64,000 nt of DNA from Synanceia verrucosa (lineage: Eukaryota; Chordata; Actinopteri; Perciformes; Synanceiidae), in the NCBI GenBank assembly GCA_029721515.1, contig CM056564.1:5375011-5439010 (forward strand), given 5' to 3'. The notes under the pieces are model-generated. The model worked only from the letters and a program-made list of their open reading frames with translations. It was not told the origin of the DNA and ran no database searches. Made by a program: the position numbers and the translations under genes. This document shows, one piece after another, positions 24,009 to 34,945 of the stretch (the stretch's first letter is position 1; each line of letters starts with the position of its first letter).

Positions 24009-24983
24009 GTAAGATGGGAATTTTTTCTTTGTCTCTGTTTGGGCAGACAGTCACTTTTTCATTTTGCAGGTTTTGATCACCAGTCAGAGGCTCACCAGTG
24101 TGACATGAATACCACCAAAATATCACCGCAATATTTTCATCTCAATGAAAGACAGGAATATGAGCCTTAAGTCCTTTACTCACAGGGTGTGATGAAGAAA
24201 GAACACAAATGTTAAATAATCTCCTGCAAGTATATGTAGGGATTTTATCATAAAAGGTAAGAACAAAAGCTCTGAGCTCTGCTCTGTGCTACCTTCATCA
24301 AGTTATCAAGTAATAAAGTTTGTCGTCTGTATGTCTCACATCCTTAGTTTTACTGCACATGACTACTTTTAATTAATGACAATTAATTAATACAATTAAA
24401 TCCACCTGCAGTGTATTACAGTTGAGCTGGAATATACAAAAATACAGTTTCCATCGCAACTCTATGACACTTCCTGCATGCCCACATCATTTTATGTTGC
24501 ATGAATTAGCCAATTGCCTAGCAGACTTCTAGTCACACATATTTTCATCCTGACATTGTTAAAACAAAGTAGCTTTGGTAGCAGGAGCAGTAAGTTTACA
24601 TGAAGTAAGACAGCGACAGTAAATGACAGTAAAACCTACCCACACCACTCCTCAAAGAACTGTCGGTGCAACTTTAAACACAGTGCAGAAGCTCAGAAGA
24701 GTCAACCTTATTCTGAAAAAAAAAAAAATAATATTCCTGTGCTTTAAGAAGAACCTTGTGACCAGAACAACAGCACAAAAATACACAGACGTGAATTAGT
24801 TGCATGGAAGAAAATGTTCATAGTGTGAAAATGCTTTTTAACGTGGATCTATAGATAACTACAAAAGGCGGTGGCAGCGACTTTTTATTTCATATTACCC
24901 CAGCCGCCAAGGAGGTTATGTTTCCATTTGTCGGTTTGCAAAATAACTCCAAAAGTTATGAAAGGTATTTGACGAAATTTAAC

Positions 24984-25066
24984 CCTAAATTAAAACTGAT
25001 TAATTTTTGGTGGTGCCGTTGAATCTGATCCGATCACTACCAAAAATTAATCAGTTTTAATTTAGG
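24984..25066. repeat. short perfect-type inverted repeat (32-nt arms)
   Basis: The arm 24984-25015 (CCTAAATTAAAACTGATTAA onward) is the reverse complement of 25035-25066 with one mismatch. The loop is 19 nt. It lies inside a repeat-like segment (about 24896-25195) whose two edges also carry related GGAGGTTRTGTTT and AACCTCCCTGG words in inverted order. Confidence 0.9.
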
Positions 25067-26557
25067 CCACTTTTGACTAACCCTGAAAATTTTGTCAAAA
25101 TCCATCCACAAATTTTTGAGTTATGTTTGCAAACAATCAAATAAGCAAACCCTGGTGAAAACACAACCTCCCTGGCAGAGGGAGGTTGTCACCAGAGTCA
25201 GCGCATCACCAAATTCCATCCATCTTCACAAAAGCTTGTACAACACTGTTTTACAATCCATTCAATAGTTGCTCAGTGTGGACCAAAGTGATGGACTAAC
25301 AGAGCAACCAGCTGACTGACACTGCTAGCATGAACCTGAAGGTGTGTGAACCAGTTGTATATAACCATGTCGTTGAGGATTTAAAAACACTATGTTAAAA
25401 AGAGCACCTCTTTGCTTTGATCACAGCTCTGCTGCACACTGCAGCTCTGAACGTTTAGCAGAAAAAGCTGTGGGTGACATATTGGCCAGTCCCCCGCTGA
25501 TGTTAAATGGTAACCTCTGACAGGCAGGGCTCCAGCTGACGGCTTTCACACCCTGGCTTTTAAGCTTTGCTACCTCAGGGACTGAGCAGCCTGCACTGCT
25601 TCAGGGCTTTGAACGGTACGCTGGACAAAAGAGCCATGGAAGTTTCATCGTGAAACAATACGGAGAGATTCTGTCACTTCTAATGACTCACAGAAAGAAC
25701 AGAGGCAGATGTTTTGTCAGTCCTAATGACTTCGAGAGAAATAGAGATTTTTCAGCACTAATAACTTGCAGAAAATGTGAGAGGAGGGAGGGAGAGCTAG
25801 AGGGGAACCAATGAAGGATTATAGGATTTTGTCTGTTTTCATGACTTCCAGGAAATATATGGAAAATAACAGATGAATCAAGAGAGAAAATGGAAAAAGA
25901 AGGGAAGCAGAAAACTCTTTTTAGAGACACGGCTGAGCATATAATGCTGCATATCATTTTTCAGAATATGTAAGCATACTGAGAGAGATGCCTAGGCCTG
26001 TTTTGATAGATAAAAAATGCTTTGTAAAATTAAATTGTTTTGGGTTTTTTATATAAAATATTCCACTGAAAACAGAAGAACCTGTGCAAGGTTGGCTTTG
26101 ATTTTATTGTCTGGTTTACTCAGATATTCCTCTTTGCTAGAACAATAGCAACAAGGATTTGCTATGGTTTAACATGTCGACGTCACACAGCAGCTGGTAA
26201 TTTCTTCATATAAACTACAGCTGATATTAGCATTGTGGACCCAGTTAGCAGTAAAATGAGAGCACATATATTCAATACTGTCAGTCCACACAGGGACACT
26301 GGTGCTGCTCATGTGTACTCTGTGGCTTGTGATATAGTTTGAACATATTTGTATGATAAAAACTGGACCAGCTGTTGGTTTGCCACAGCTTCTGTTTCTG
26401 TGGATTGTTAGGACAAAATTCATGTGGGCAGAACAAACCTCCAGAGCACTCTCACAGTGGGTCTGCACTTAGTCCCAATTAGTCCTGTTTTGTGTCCTGT
26501 TACAGCTAACTTTGTCAGCACTCACAATCTTTCCCAAACCTAACCTTAACGATAACT

Positions 26558-26720
26558 AAGGCAAGGCAAGGCAGCTTGATTTATATAGAGCATTTCATAC
26601 ACAAGGTTACTCAATGTGCTTTATATGATTAAAATTACAGCATTTCAAAACACTTTCAAAATATTTAAATACAGAGAACACAGAAAATACAGCATTTAAA
26701 ACAGATTTGAAATTACAGGG
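26558..26720. repeat. dispersed repeat with TTTATATAG motif
   Basis: It starts AAGGCAAGGCAAGGCAGC and continues TTGATTTATATAGAGCATTTC and CTCAATGTGCTTTATATGA. This pattern matches a widespread fish interspersed repeat, also seen at 50370. I take it to be a retroelement tail, but the class is inferred. Confidence 0.6.
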
Positions 26721-27126
26721 TCCAGTTCTAGAAAAGAGCCTACAGCCATGCTAACAGCATGTGTTTTGACCTAAATGCTAACATCAGAATGCTAACATGC
26801 TAATGTGAAGCAGGTATAATGTCTGCATGTTCATGGTCTTAGTTTATCCTGTTGGCATTGTAATGTGTCCTGATGATAAGAATGTGTTCGTTTTGCAGGA
26901 ATTTATTTATAGCATAACTCACAGAATCAGTGGTGCCAAATCGAGGCCTTGTATTCAGGGTTGGTATCAGTATCAAAAACATTTGCCTCAAAAAGATTTG
27001 CCTCATTTGTTTGTTTTTTTAGATTCAGTTGGATCCTCTCCATGGAAAATCCTACTTCATTAGTTACTTGCACTTCCTTTTTGTGAGTTCACCATGAAGA
27101 CAATTAACACTGTCTGTGTTGTGTGT

Positions 27127-27875
27127 CTTTTGGTCATTGGATTTTTCCTTCATGAATGGAAATTAAAAATCAAAAAACGACTGGTTATCTGATTTTGTTT
27201 CAAAACACAAAAATGAATTACGCTGCATTCTTCTTTTCTGAGCATTTAAATGGTTTAATCAAATTCAAAATAGGCTTTGATTTTCATTTTCTATTTCATA
27301 TAACAAAAATAAATTCACGATTCAATTCACCTTCAAGAAAAGGTCTCAGAAAAGTAGTGGTTTTGCATTCACCACTGCTGACTCTCAAACTTATGACAAT
27401 TGCCCTTAGTAACTACATTTCTTTAAGGCCAGTGCATCTTTAGCAACCAGGGAGTCCATAGCAACCTTCTGCTTCCTCTGCTTCTTCTGCTTCGCCGGTG
27501 GGTTGTGGATGCATTTGTGCGGTAATATGGTTTGAGTGCGCCAATGACGTCACCAACTGGGCGAAGCAGACTATCGACACTGCGAATATACGGCCAGCTA
27601 GATGTGGCGGCGCGTCTGCTTGTCGCTCTCTCTCTCTCCTCTCTCTGGACCATGCGCTCTTGCCTTGCTTCCGGTGCGAGAATATGAATAAATGGTTGTT
27701 TTTGGTCCGTTTACTCGTTCCTGTTGACTCGTGAATTTATTTTTGTTCTGTGAAAAAAAAGAAAAATGCAGTGTAATTCATTTTTGTTTTTGTGTTTCAA
27801 AATGAAAATCAGATAACCAGTCGTTTTTTTGATTTTTAATTTCCATTCATGAAGGAAAAATCCAATGACCAAAAG
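27127..27875. mobile_element. foldback-type element with long inverted ends
   Basis: The left end CTTTTGGTCATTGGATTTTT and the following 100 nt are the inverted complement of the right end (about 27760-27875). A second inner pair, AACAAAAATAAATTCAC near 27303 and GTGAATTTATTTTTGTT near 27731, extends the arms. About 60 nt extra sit in the left arm. The middle (27440-27700) is GC-richer, with a GTGCGCCAATGACGTCACC segment. No transposase is encoded, so it is non-autonomous. Target duplication is not clear. Confidence 0.82.
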
Positions 27876-29093
27876 ATACACGGACCGTGATGATCTAAGG
27901 AGACACATGACGGGAAATGTTTGGTTCTAATCATGACCACAGATTGACCATCCAATATTACAATATTACTAGAAGAATACAACATGCATGTTATTTATAC
28001 AAAGATGGTCTGTTAATGCCACGGTCATATGCACTCACTCATGCTTGATGATGAATTTGTTGATGCTGCAGTTGACCATTACTGTATATCATCAGCACAA
28101 GGACAAGAAGAACAGACTAAAGACAGGAAGGTGACTTTGGATTCTTTGTATCTGAGCAGACTTTGTGACTTCAGACTGTGGCCTTTGAAGGGCAAAGATC
28201 ATTCACACTGTGTGACAAACAGACCTGCTGCTCTGGCTTTTCACTCAGAGGAAAATATGGATCCATTTCCTCAGAGCTTTTTCCTAACATCTGCCTCTCA
28301 CTGCTGCTGCTGCTGATGATAATGATGATAACTATGATAATTTTGTTGGATCTCTTGCTCTGTCAGATTATTTCCGTTTAGCACATTGATCCAGAGACAT
28401 ATCTTTACAGCTGCCTGATACTCACAGTCAGCAGACAAAGAAGGCTGTGGTGACCTCTTTGTAATGTGCCCCTAAATTCTATCAACTCTCCCTTTTCAAG
28501 CTGTCTGACATGTTGCATCGGGTTTACTGAACAGTGAGATTTAGTGTTATTGATGTATTGCAGAGAATTATTTTAAATTGGATTGTCTGCATCTTTTCAG
28601 TGCTTAAATTATTTACAGTGCTTAACAAATGTATAATACTACCTGTCCCACTTGTCTCCAGCATCATGAAGAGATTTGACTGGGACTTTCTCAGTGAGTT
28701 TGATCATAAGCTGAATTCACCTTGGTTTGATCCAGAACACTGGAATTCACTGAGAAGTCAGAAATGAATCTAACCACTGAAACACATTTTACTGTTCAGG
28801 AATGACAGCAAATAACTGCAATTTAACATCTCTATCAAAAATACTAATAATGTGTTTTGATATTTTTTTTTCACTTTTTTTGTAAACCATTAAATTTGAA
28901 AATATGTGGACAACAGCCATAATTATATTTTAGTGTTAAATATCTAAACTTGATTAAAGAGCTTGCACATACCGGTGATTTTTTTTTTACCATTAATTTA
29001 ACCATTAATTTAACCATTACAGAAACACAGAAATACTGTTAATTTAAGGCAGCAGTGCTAAATACTTTACACTAGGTGGTCGTCTAATACTTA

Positions 29094-29131
29094 ATCTGTA
29101 TATATATACGTGTATATACGTATATATATAC

Positions 29132-29203
<72 letters not shown>

Positions 29204-29239
29204 GTATATATATATACGTGTATATACGTATATATATAC

Positions 29240-29324
<85 letters not shown>

Positions 29325-29390
29325 TATACACGTATATACGTGTATACACGTATATACGTATATATACGTGTATACACGTATATATACGTG

Positions 29391-29404
<14 letters not shown>
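29094..29404. repeat. TA-rich tract with ACGT interruptions
   Basis: About 300 nt of TATATA with regularly scattered TACGTA, TACGTG and TACACG units. It is nearly its own reverse complement along its whole length. All open frames here, on both strands, are alternating Tyr/Ile repeat translations and not genes. Confidence 0.95.
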
Positions 29405-29428
<24 letters not shown>

Positions 29429-29450
29429 AAGAAAGAGAGGGGGGAGAGTT
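29405..29450. repeat. (GA)n microsatellite
   Basis: GA dinucleotides follow directly on the TA-rich tract and run into GAAAGAAAGAGAGG. Confidence 0.92.
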
Positions 29451-30101
29451 CAAACCTGGCAACCCAATACTTGACTGTTATCTCACACAATTAAACACCA
29501 GTACTAGTAAGTTTCAAGTGTCAGCAGCATTGGAAGTAAGCTGACTAGAACCATGTAATGACCATGTCCCATTAAGAAGTCCCTGACATCAATGTGAGAA
29601 GGACACATCAGCCCATGTAATCATTTTATCAGTTATCTTCAAGGTACACCATTCGAAATTCTCGACAGCTTCTAATATGTAGTATAGAAAATCATTTCAA
29701 AGATCTTTTCATTGTCGGTGCTCTTTACGGTGAATTAAGCAGAACAAGCAGCTCTGTGTATTTGATGCTGCAGTGGAAACATGCTAATCTTTACAGCTTT
29801 CTCTTCTGTGATTCGCTCATTGGTTGAGGACTGAGAGGCTGCAGAGGTGCTGTAATCTGAGGATTAGCTGCAGTCAGTGCAGGATTACACAGATTACAGC
29901 TCAGATTATCTGTACTGTTACAAAATAAAACAGGATTTTCTAAATAAAAAATGCAGCATTTTTTGATTTATAAATTAAATCACAATTAAAGAAAAACTTT
30001 TAAAAAATGAGTACTATGTGCAGTACAAATACATATACAAGTTGTAAAATATGTTGTTTTATATGTGTTTTTGTAGTTTGTAGTTCAGTGGATGACTTTG
30101 T

Positions 30102-30145
30102 TGACCCTATGTGAGGATAAGCGGCAGACAGTGGATGGATGGATG
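30102..30145 (+). repeat. SINE 3' tail fragment just before an exon
   Basis: TGACCCTATGTGAGGATAAG followed by a GGATGGATG tail matches the 3' end of the SINE-type repeats at 57638-57900 and 62229-62557. It ends 26 nt upstream of the acceptor AG of the FN1 exon. Confidence 0.8.
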
Positions 30146-30171
30146 TATAACTTTGTGTTTTCCCTTGTCAG

Positions 30172-30326
30172 GGAGAGGTCAGTGAACGTGTCAGAGCCAG
30201 AGTCTCTGGAGCTAACCGTCTCCAACCTCAAACCAGAGGAGAGTTACAGCTTCAGGGTCATCGCTTACAACGACGTGGGGCCAGGAGAGAGCTCCGCCCC
30301 CCTGAGGATCACCACTAAACCTGACC
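30172..30326 (+). CDS. neo1: neogenin exon: second half of FN1
   Basis: Joined to the preceding exon, its first base completes an arginine codon. It encodes ERSVNVSEPESLELTV through ITTKPD. The FN1 tyrosine corner is seen in SYSFRVIAYNDVGPGESS, typical for FNIII strands F-G. NVS is a possible N-glycosylation site. It ends GACC before GTAAGA in phase 1. The length of 155 nt keeps the frame, and the match to neogenin (LKPE..Y.FRV.AYN..GPGESS) is clear. Its acceptor tract, TTTTCCCTTGTCAG, is short and lies close to a SINE tail. Confidence 0.96.
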
Positions 30327-30751
30327 GTAAGACACACACACACACACCTGTTATTGTTTTGTGTATCATGCCATTACTTTGTGGTTATTAAGCTTTTGGT
30401 TTATTGTGTGGCATAATGCAAAAATACAAGTCATCAGCTGCCTCTGCATCAGTGGTGTCATTAGGCCTATTTTAGGGAGGAAGAAGCCCCCTAAAATCTT
30501 CTTTAACCCCCATAATAATTTGGTGTTGTTTTATTTAATTCTTTTCAACAAATAAGTGCAGACAGATTCAATATGAAGTGGCCAGAATATAAGTTTAAAT
30601 AAATAATCATATAACCTTGCATTATTCATAAATCACTTAAATACGGTTGACCCCCCTTGTTGACAAAAAAAGCTTACGTGGCAGCTTAAGTGGCAAAAAC
30701 TCTATATGCTCTCTCTTTCTCTCTCTCTGCACGCACACACACACGTACATA

Positions 30752-31990
30752 GGGGTTTGACAATGAAACTGAAAAACTGGCCAATTTAGTGTTGGAGGTT
30801 TCATGGCTAAATGTGGCCAATCTTCATTGATTGCACATTGCACCAGTAAGAGCAGAGTGTGAAGGTTCAATTAGCAGAGTATTAGAACAGTTTTGCTGAA
30901 AATGTCGCAATGCACACAACATTATGGGTGACATATCAGAGATCAAAAGAAGACAAATTGTTGGTGTACGGCTTGCTGGCGCATCTGTGACCAAGACAAC
31001 AAGTCTTTGTGATGTATCAAAAGCCACGGTATCCAGGGTAATGTCAGCATACCACCAAGAAGGATGAACCACATCCAACAGGAGTAACTGTGGATGCAAA
31101 AGGAAGCTGTCTGAAAGGGATGTCTGGGTGCTAACCTGGATTCTATCCAAAAAACATGAAACCACAGCTGCCCAGCTCACTACAGAATTGAATGTGCACC
31201 TCAACTCTCCTGTTTCCACCAAAACTGTCCGTCTGGAGCTCCACAGGGTCAGTATCCATAACCAAACCTTTGGTCACTCCTACCAATGCCAAACGTCGGT
31301 TTCAATGGTGCCAGCAGTGAAAATCTTGGGCTGTGGACAATGTGAAACATGTATTGTTCTCTGATGAGTCCACCTTTACTGTTTTTCCCACATTCGGGAG
31401 AGTTGTGGTGTGGAGAAGCCCCAAAGAACCATACCACCCAGACTGTTGCATGCCTAGAGTGAAGCATGGGGGTGGATGGGTGATGGTTTGGGCTGTAATA
31501 TCATGGCATTCCCTCAGCCCAATACTTGTGCTAGATGAGCACATCACTGCCAAGGACTACTGAACCATTCTGGAGGACCATGTGCACCCAGTGGTTCAAA
31601 CATTGTATCCTGAACAATGGCAGTACCTTGTATCAGGATGATAATGCACCAATACACACAGCAAGACTGGTGACAGTTTGATGGACATGAAAGTGAAGTT
31701 GAACATCTCCCATGGCCTGCACAGTCACCACATCTAAAGATTATTGAGCCACTTTGGGGTGTTTTGGAGGAGTGAGTCAGGAAACGTTTTCCTCCAACAG
31801 CATCACGTAGTGACCTGAACACTATTCTACAAGAAGAAAGACTCACAATCCCTCTGGCCACTGTGCAGGACTTGTATCTGTCACTCCCAAGACGAACTGA
31901 TGCTGTATTGGCTACAAAAGGAGACCCTACACCATACTAATGAATTGTTGTGGTCTAAAACCAGGCATTTCAGTTTCATTGTCCAACCCC
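30752..31990 (+). mobile_element. Tc1-like DNA transposon of a second family (1239 bp)
   Basis: The left end GGGGTTTGACAATGAAACTG is matched, inverted and with one mismatch, by the right end CAGTTTCATTGTCCAACCCC. TA flanks both ends (30750-30751 and 31991-31992). The ends differ from those of the element at 16675, so this is another Tc1/mariner lineage. A degenerate transposase gene lies between them in + orientation. Confidence 0.92.
30902..31941 (+). pseudogene. Tc1-like transposase pseudogene
   Basis: Read on the + strand in several frames. The start has a helix-turn-helix-like part (EIKRRQIVGVRLAGASVT, then SKATVSRVMSAYH). The middle gives SERDVWVLTWILSKKHETTA and a STKTVRLELH segment. 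The first catalytic region is VLSDESTFTVFPTFGRVVVW, followed by HGGGWVMVWAVISW. Downstream there are stops and frameshifts (after ITAKDY near 31563 and around 31640 and 31740). No intact enzyme is encoded. Confidence 0.87.
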
Positions 31991-32279
31991 TACAGGTATA
32001 TACTGTATATATTACATATCTCCATGAGTGAGTGTGTATTAGTTTCAAGCCCCCTGCTTCAGAAAGTGATGCAGAGAGACACTTTTTGTGTCAGTGTGAC
32101 ACCAAATGTGTCGGTTTTTTACACACTTGGGTGAGCCTGTGTTGACATGGCCTGAGTCACTAGTTAAATGGTGTTAAATCTAGGTGTTGACGGTATAATA
32201 GTAGCAGTAGTTGTAGTAGTAGTATCAGTATTTGTGAGTGTGTGTGTGTGAGCAGGATTTTGTCTCTGTGTCTGTACAG

Positions 32280-32428
32280 TCCAGGTTCCCAGCAGGGTGG
32301 AGTCTCTCCAAGCTGAGGCTCTGTCTCCAACCTCTGTCCAAGTGAGCTGGGAGCCTCCCAGCCACCCAAACGGCCCCATCCTGAGCTACAGACTGCTGTG
32401 GACTGAGAGCCCCTCAGGCAAGGAACAG
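32280..32428 (+). CDS. neo1: neogenin exon: first half of FN2
   Basis: Two bases complete a leucine codon; the exon then reads QVPSRVESLQAEALSPTSV through SPSGKEQ. It opens fibronectin III domain 2 with the Pro-rich strand A and the core tryptophan in VQVSWEPPSHPNGPI. LSYRLLWTE is strand C. It ends at CAG before GTCAGT, in phase 0. The match to neogenin (NLQA...SPTS....WEPP..ANGP) is good. It is separated from the next exon by only 83 nt. Confidence 0.96.
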
Positions 32429-32511
32429 GTCAGTACCATCACAGAGAGATGTAGACAGCAAACCAATGGAGAAGAGACAAAGTTTGATCACTCCTCTGTG
32501 TTTGTGCTCAG
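32429..32511 (+). other. neo1: 83-nt mini-intron in FN2
   Basis: Donor GTCAGTACC and acceptor TTTGTGCTCAG. The length of 83 is not a multiple of three. If retained, the frame stays open through the intron and meets TGA a few codons into the next exon (32522-32524). Confidence 0.93.
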
Positions 32512-32650
32512 AGTGTGGAGGTGAACGGACTCAACTACAAGATGGAGGGACTCAATAAGTTCACAGAGTACACAGTTCGAGTTTTGGCAATTAACCGCTA
32601 CGGACCAGGCACCGCCCAAGAGACAGTCAGCGTCACCACCCAATCAGATG
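32512..32650 (+). CDS. neo1: neogenin exon: second half of FN2
   Basis: Starts in phase 0 with SVEVNGLNYKMEGLNKFTEY and ends TTQSD plus one base before GTGAGC, in phase 1. It forms strands E-G of fibronectin III domain 2, with the tyrosine corner in EYTVRVLAINRYGPG. KFTEY..R.LA.NRYGPG is diagnostic for neogenin. The exon is 139 nt long. No domain residue is missing across the joins. Confidence 0.96.
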
Positions 32651-33141
32651 GTGAGCTCCAGTCACATCTCCTCCTTTATCCAGTGTGGTAACTTTCATAC
32701 ATTATCAGTGTTCCTGTCACTGTGATGTTAATGGTAGCATATGTTTATTAAGGGGTGATCATTTCTCTCAGTAGAAAAAATGTGAAACTGAAAACCATGG
32801 CACTGAAATTCAGATGTTAAAAAGATAAAGCTTTCTGGTTAAATCATGTCATACAATACAATTTACACCACAGGAAATAGAATTTGACTGGGAACAATGG
32901 GCTACATTTCCACAAGACCTGGACGTTACACATAATAACAGGAAAACATGCATAACCATAATACTGAGAATGAGAACATTCCCATTGAAAGTAATCCGTG
33001 TTTCTGCAAGCTGATTTTTACAAAAGAGATAGATACCATAATAGAAACCATGATATTTAAAATGACAAACCGTTGGCCTCAACCCTATTCATGAAGAATA
33101 TGAACAGACTTCCATTTTTGCTGCTGATATGTTTTCTATCC

Positions 33142-33383
33142 ATCTCTGTCTTTGTTCAAGACATTTGGGAATCCAGTAAAATGCTCTTCCCTTTGCTCGT
33201 CCTCAGCTATTCTGGCATCCTGGAGCACAACAGCTATCCAAAATATCTCGAAGAAACGTTTATAGGTGTTTAGCTACAAGCGACTAGATCCCTGGCAGTA
33301 GTTTAAACAGGGTGCTTTACTGCCAAAATGGCAGTGTTTTGGTTTTGACTGTTGCATTCTGGGATTGTAAAACATCAACTCCC
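33142..33383. repeat. dispersed repeat, copy 2 (partner at 15468)
   Basis: Same orientation as, and similar along its length to, 15468-15708. Shared landmarks are CTGTCTTTGTTCA, CTCGTCCTCAGCT, AGTAGTTTAAACAG and ACATCAACTCCC. Confidence 0.8.
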
Positions 33384-33390
33384 TCCTCAT

Positions 33391-33455
33391 GCAAAATGTG
33401 GCCCCTCACGGAAGATGAGGCCGTACACACAGCTTATGTTCTGTGTTTAGGGAAG
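33391..33455. repeat. short dispersed repeat block (partner at 42616)
   Basis: AATGTGGCCCCTCA, a GAAG.ATG..GCC stretch and TGTTCTG.GTTTAGGGA are shared in order with 42616-42685. The block follows directly on the longer repeat ending at 33383. Confidence 0.7.
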
Positions 33456-34223
33456 GACGGCCCTAATCACAAGCAACATGAACAGATCTAGAGCAGAATT
33501 TAACTGCTATCAGTCTCACGAATATTTAGATCTGTGAGGTTATTATGGGATCCAGCGGATATGTGCGCCATAACTTCCTCTTCCTTTTCCTCTTCTACTT
33601 AGGCCAGTGTGTTTTGACTGTTCACCTGCATGACACCAAGCTCTGCTTACCTGTGGGTCAAAAAGTTGTGGCTAATGTAATGCTGCGTTCCATTTGACCT
33701 TGATGGCTGGAATTTTCATGTTCCCAGTTCCCATGTTCCCAACGGCAACCTCACAATCTAGAGTGGCAGTTTACACTATTCATCAGCATGTCTGTCTTCT
33801 CTTTGTGTCTCATTACACACAGTACTATCTGTTGGCATCTTACTACAGTGTTTGTATAGAAAAAAATACCAGCATGAATGCTAACAATGGCTAACCTGGC
33901 TGGAGCAAACCCATTAAGGAACGTAGCATTATTCTGTTTCATTTCCTAGTTGCATCTGTGCATCACTTATTGCCATAGACCTTTATTTTTTTCATCCAAC
34001 CATCCATTTCAGTGGAGGTCCTGGTGGTCTACAGGGTGAAGCAGGTCACCAGGAGCACAGACTGTCTCTATCATACCTCCAATGGAATAAATGGAACCAA
34101 TGGAAGATTCAGATTCATTTTTAGTGGGTTTGTTTTTGTTAATAAACCTGCTCACATGGACAGTGGGAGAGAATGGAGGCATCTGTCCAGCTGCAATCAC
34201 ACCATAAAAATGATCTGTAATAA

Positions 34224-34370
34224 CACACACACACACACACACAGATGCAGAGTGACTGCATTGTGATTCCTCCGGCTGCGTCTCAATGATAACAATGAGT
34301 TGTGGGCTAATTGAATCCACAATAAAAGTGACACAAACACAAACACAAACACACACACACACACACACAG
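34224..34370. repeat. two (CA)n microsatellites
   Basis: CA tracts at about 34224-34244 and 34343-34370. The second is preceded by ACACAAACACAAAC units. Confidence 0.9.
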
Positions 34371-34903
34371 GAAGCAGCTGAATCAACAGATAAGCTGCTG
34401 ACAGTTAATCAGGCGTCTGCTTGGACAGACATAGAGTGTATTCAAACCAAAACACTGATTCTCAGTTTGAACGTCTCTGATTCACAGGATAGGACCACAT
34501 GTCTGCTGCCTCTTCATCATCATCATCGTCATCATCGTTTATCCTCTTTGTTTACCATGTTATTTGTTTTCACCCCCGACATCTTCCATGTTTATATTCC
34601 ATGTTTATATTTCATCTTTCCTTTAGTCGTTTTGTACTTCCTGTTCTTCACTCTAGTCTTTTCCTGTCTTTTTCTCTCTGGTCTTTGTTGTTTCCCTGTC
34701 TTTCCTCATCATCATTTTGTTATTTTGTCTTATTTTTCTTGTGTCTTCTCCATCTTCATATTTATTTTCTGAATCTTCTTCTTTGGTTTCATCTTAATTG
34801 TCAGCTTTCTTTCTTTATCTTCTTCCTCATCTTGGTCTCCAATATATTTTCCAAGTCTGAGTTCAGAATCAGTCTGATGCCCTGATGGTTCAGAGGGGTG
34901 AAC

Positions 34904-34945
34904 TGTGTGTGTGTGTGTGTGTGCGTGTGTATATGTGTGTGTGTC
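34904..34945. repeat. imperfect (GT)n microsatellite
   Basis: GT units interrupted by GCGT and ATAT. Confidence 0.88.

Larger units (their letters stand above)
24009..30171 (+). other. neo1: 6.2 kb intron inside FN1
   Basis: A phase 2 intron from donor GTAAGA to acceptor TTGTCAG. It contains an inverted repeat near 25000, a SINE/LINE-tail-like fragment near 26560, a foldback element at 27127-27875, a TA/TACG tract near 29100-29404 and a SINE 3' tail at 30102-30145. The stretches 24010-24890, 25190-26550, 26720-27120 and 27880-29090 are ordinary intron with no supported feature. Confidence 0.88.
30327..32279 (+). other. neo1: 2 kb intron between FN1 and FN2
   Basis: A phase 1 intron from GTAAGA to TGTACAG. 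A Tc1-like element fills 30752-31990, about 63% of the intron. The flanks (30345-30750 and 31993-32270) are ordinary sequence, with a short CA run near 30335 and an AGT-rich stretch near 32200-32230. Confidence 0.9.

Noticed and set aside
29044..29544. Four overlapping frames of 97-148 codons
   Set aside because: Alternating Tyr/Ile repeats from the TA tract on both strands.
32297..32524. 75-codon frame continuing from the FN2 exon
   Set aside because: It reads through the 83-nt intron; homology and splice sites show that the coding path leaves at 32428.
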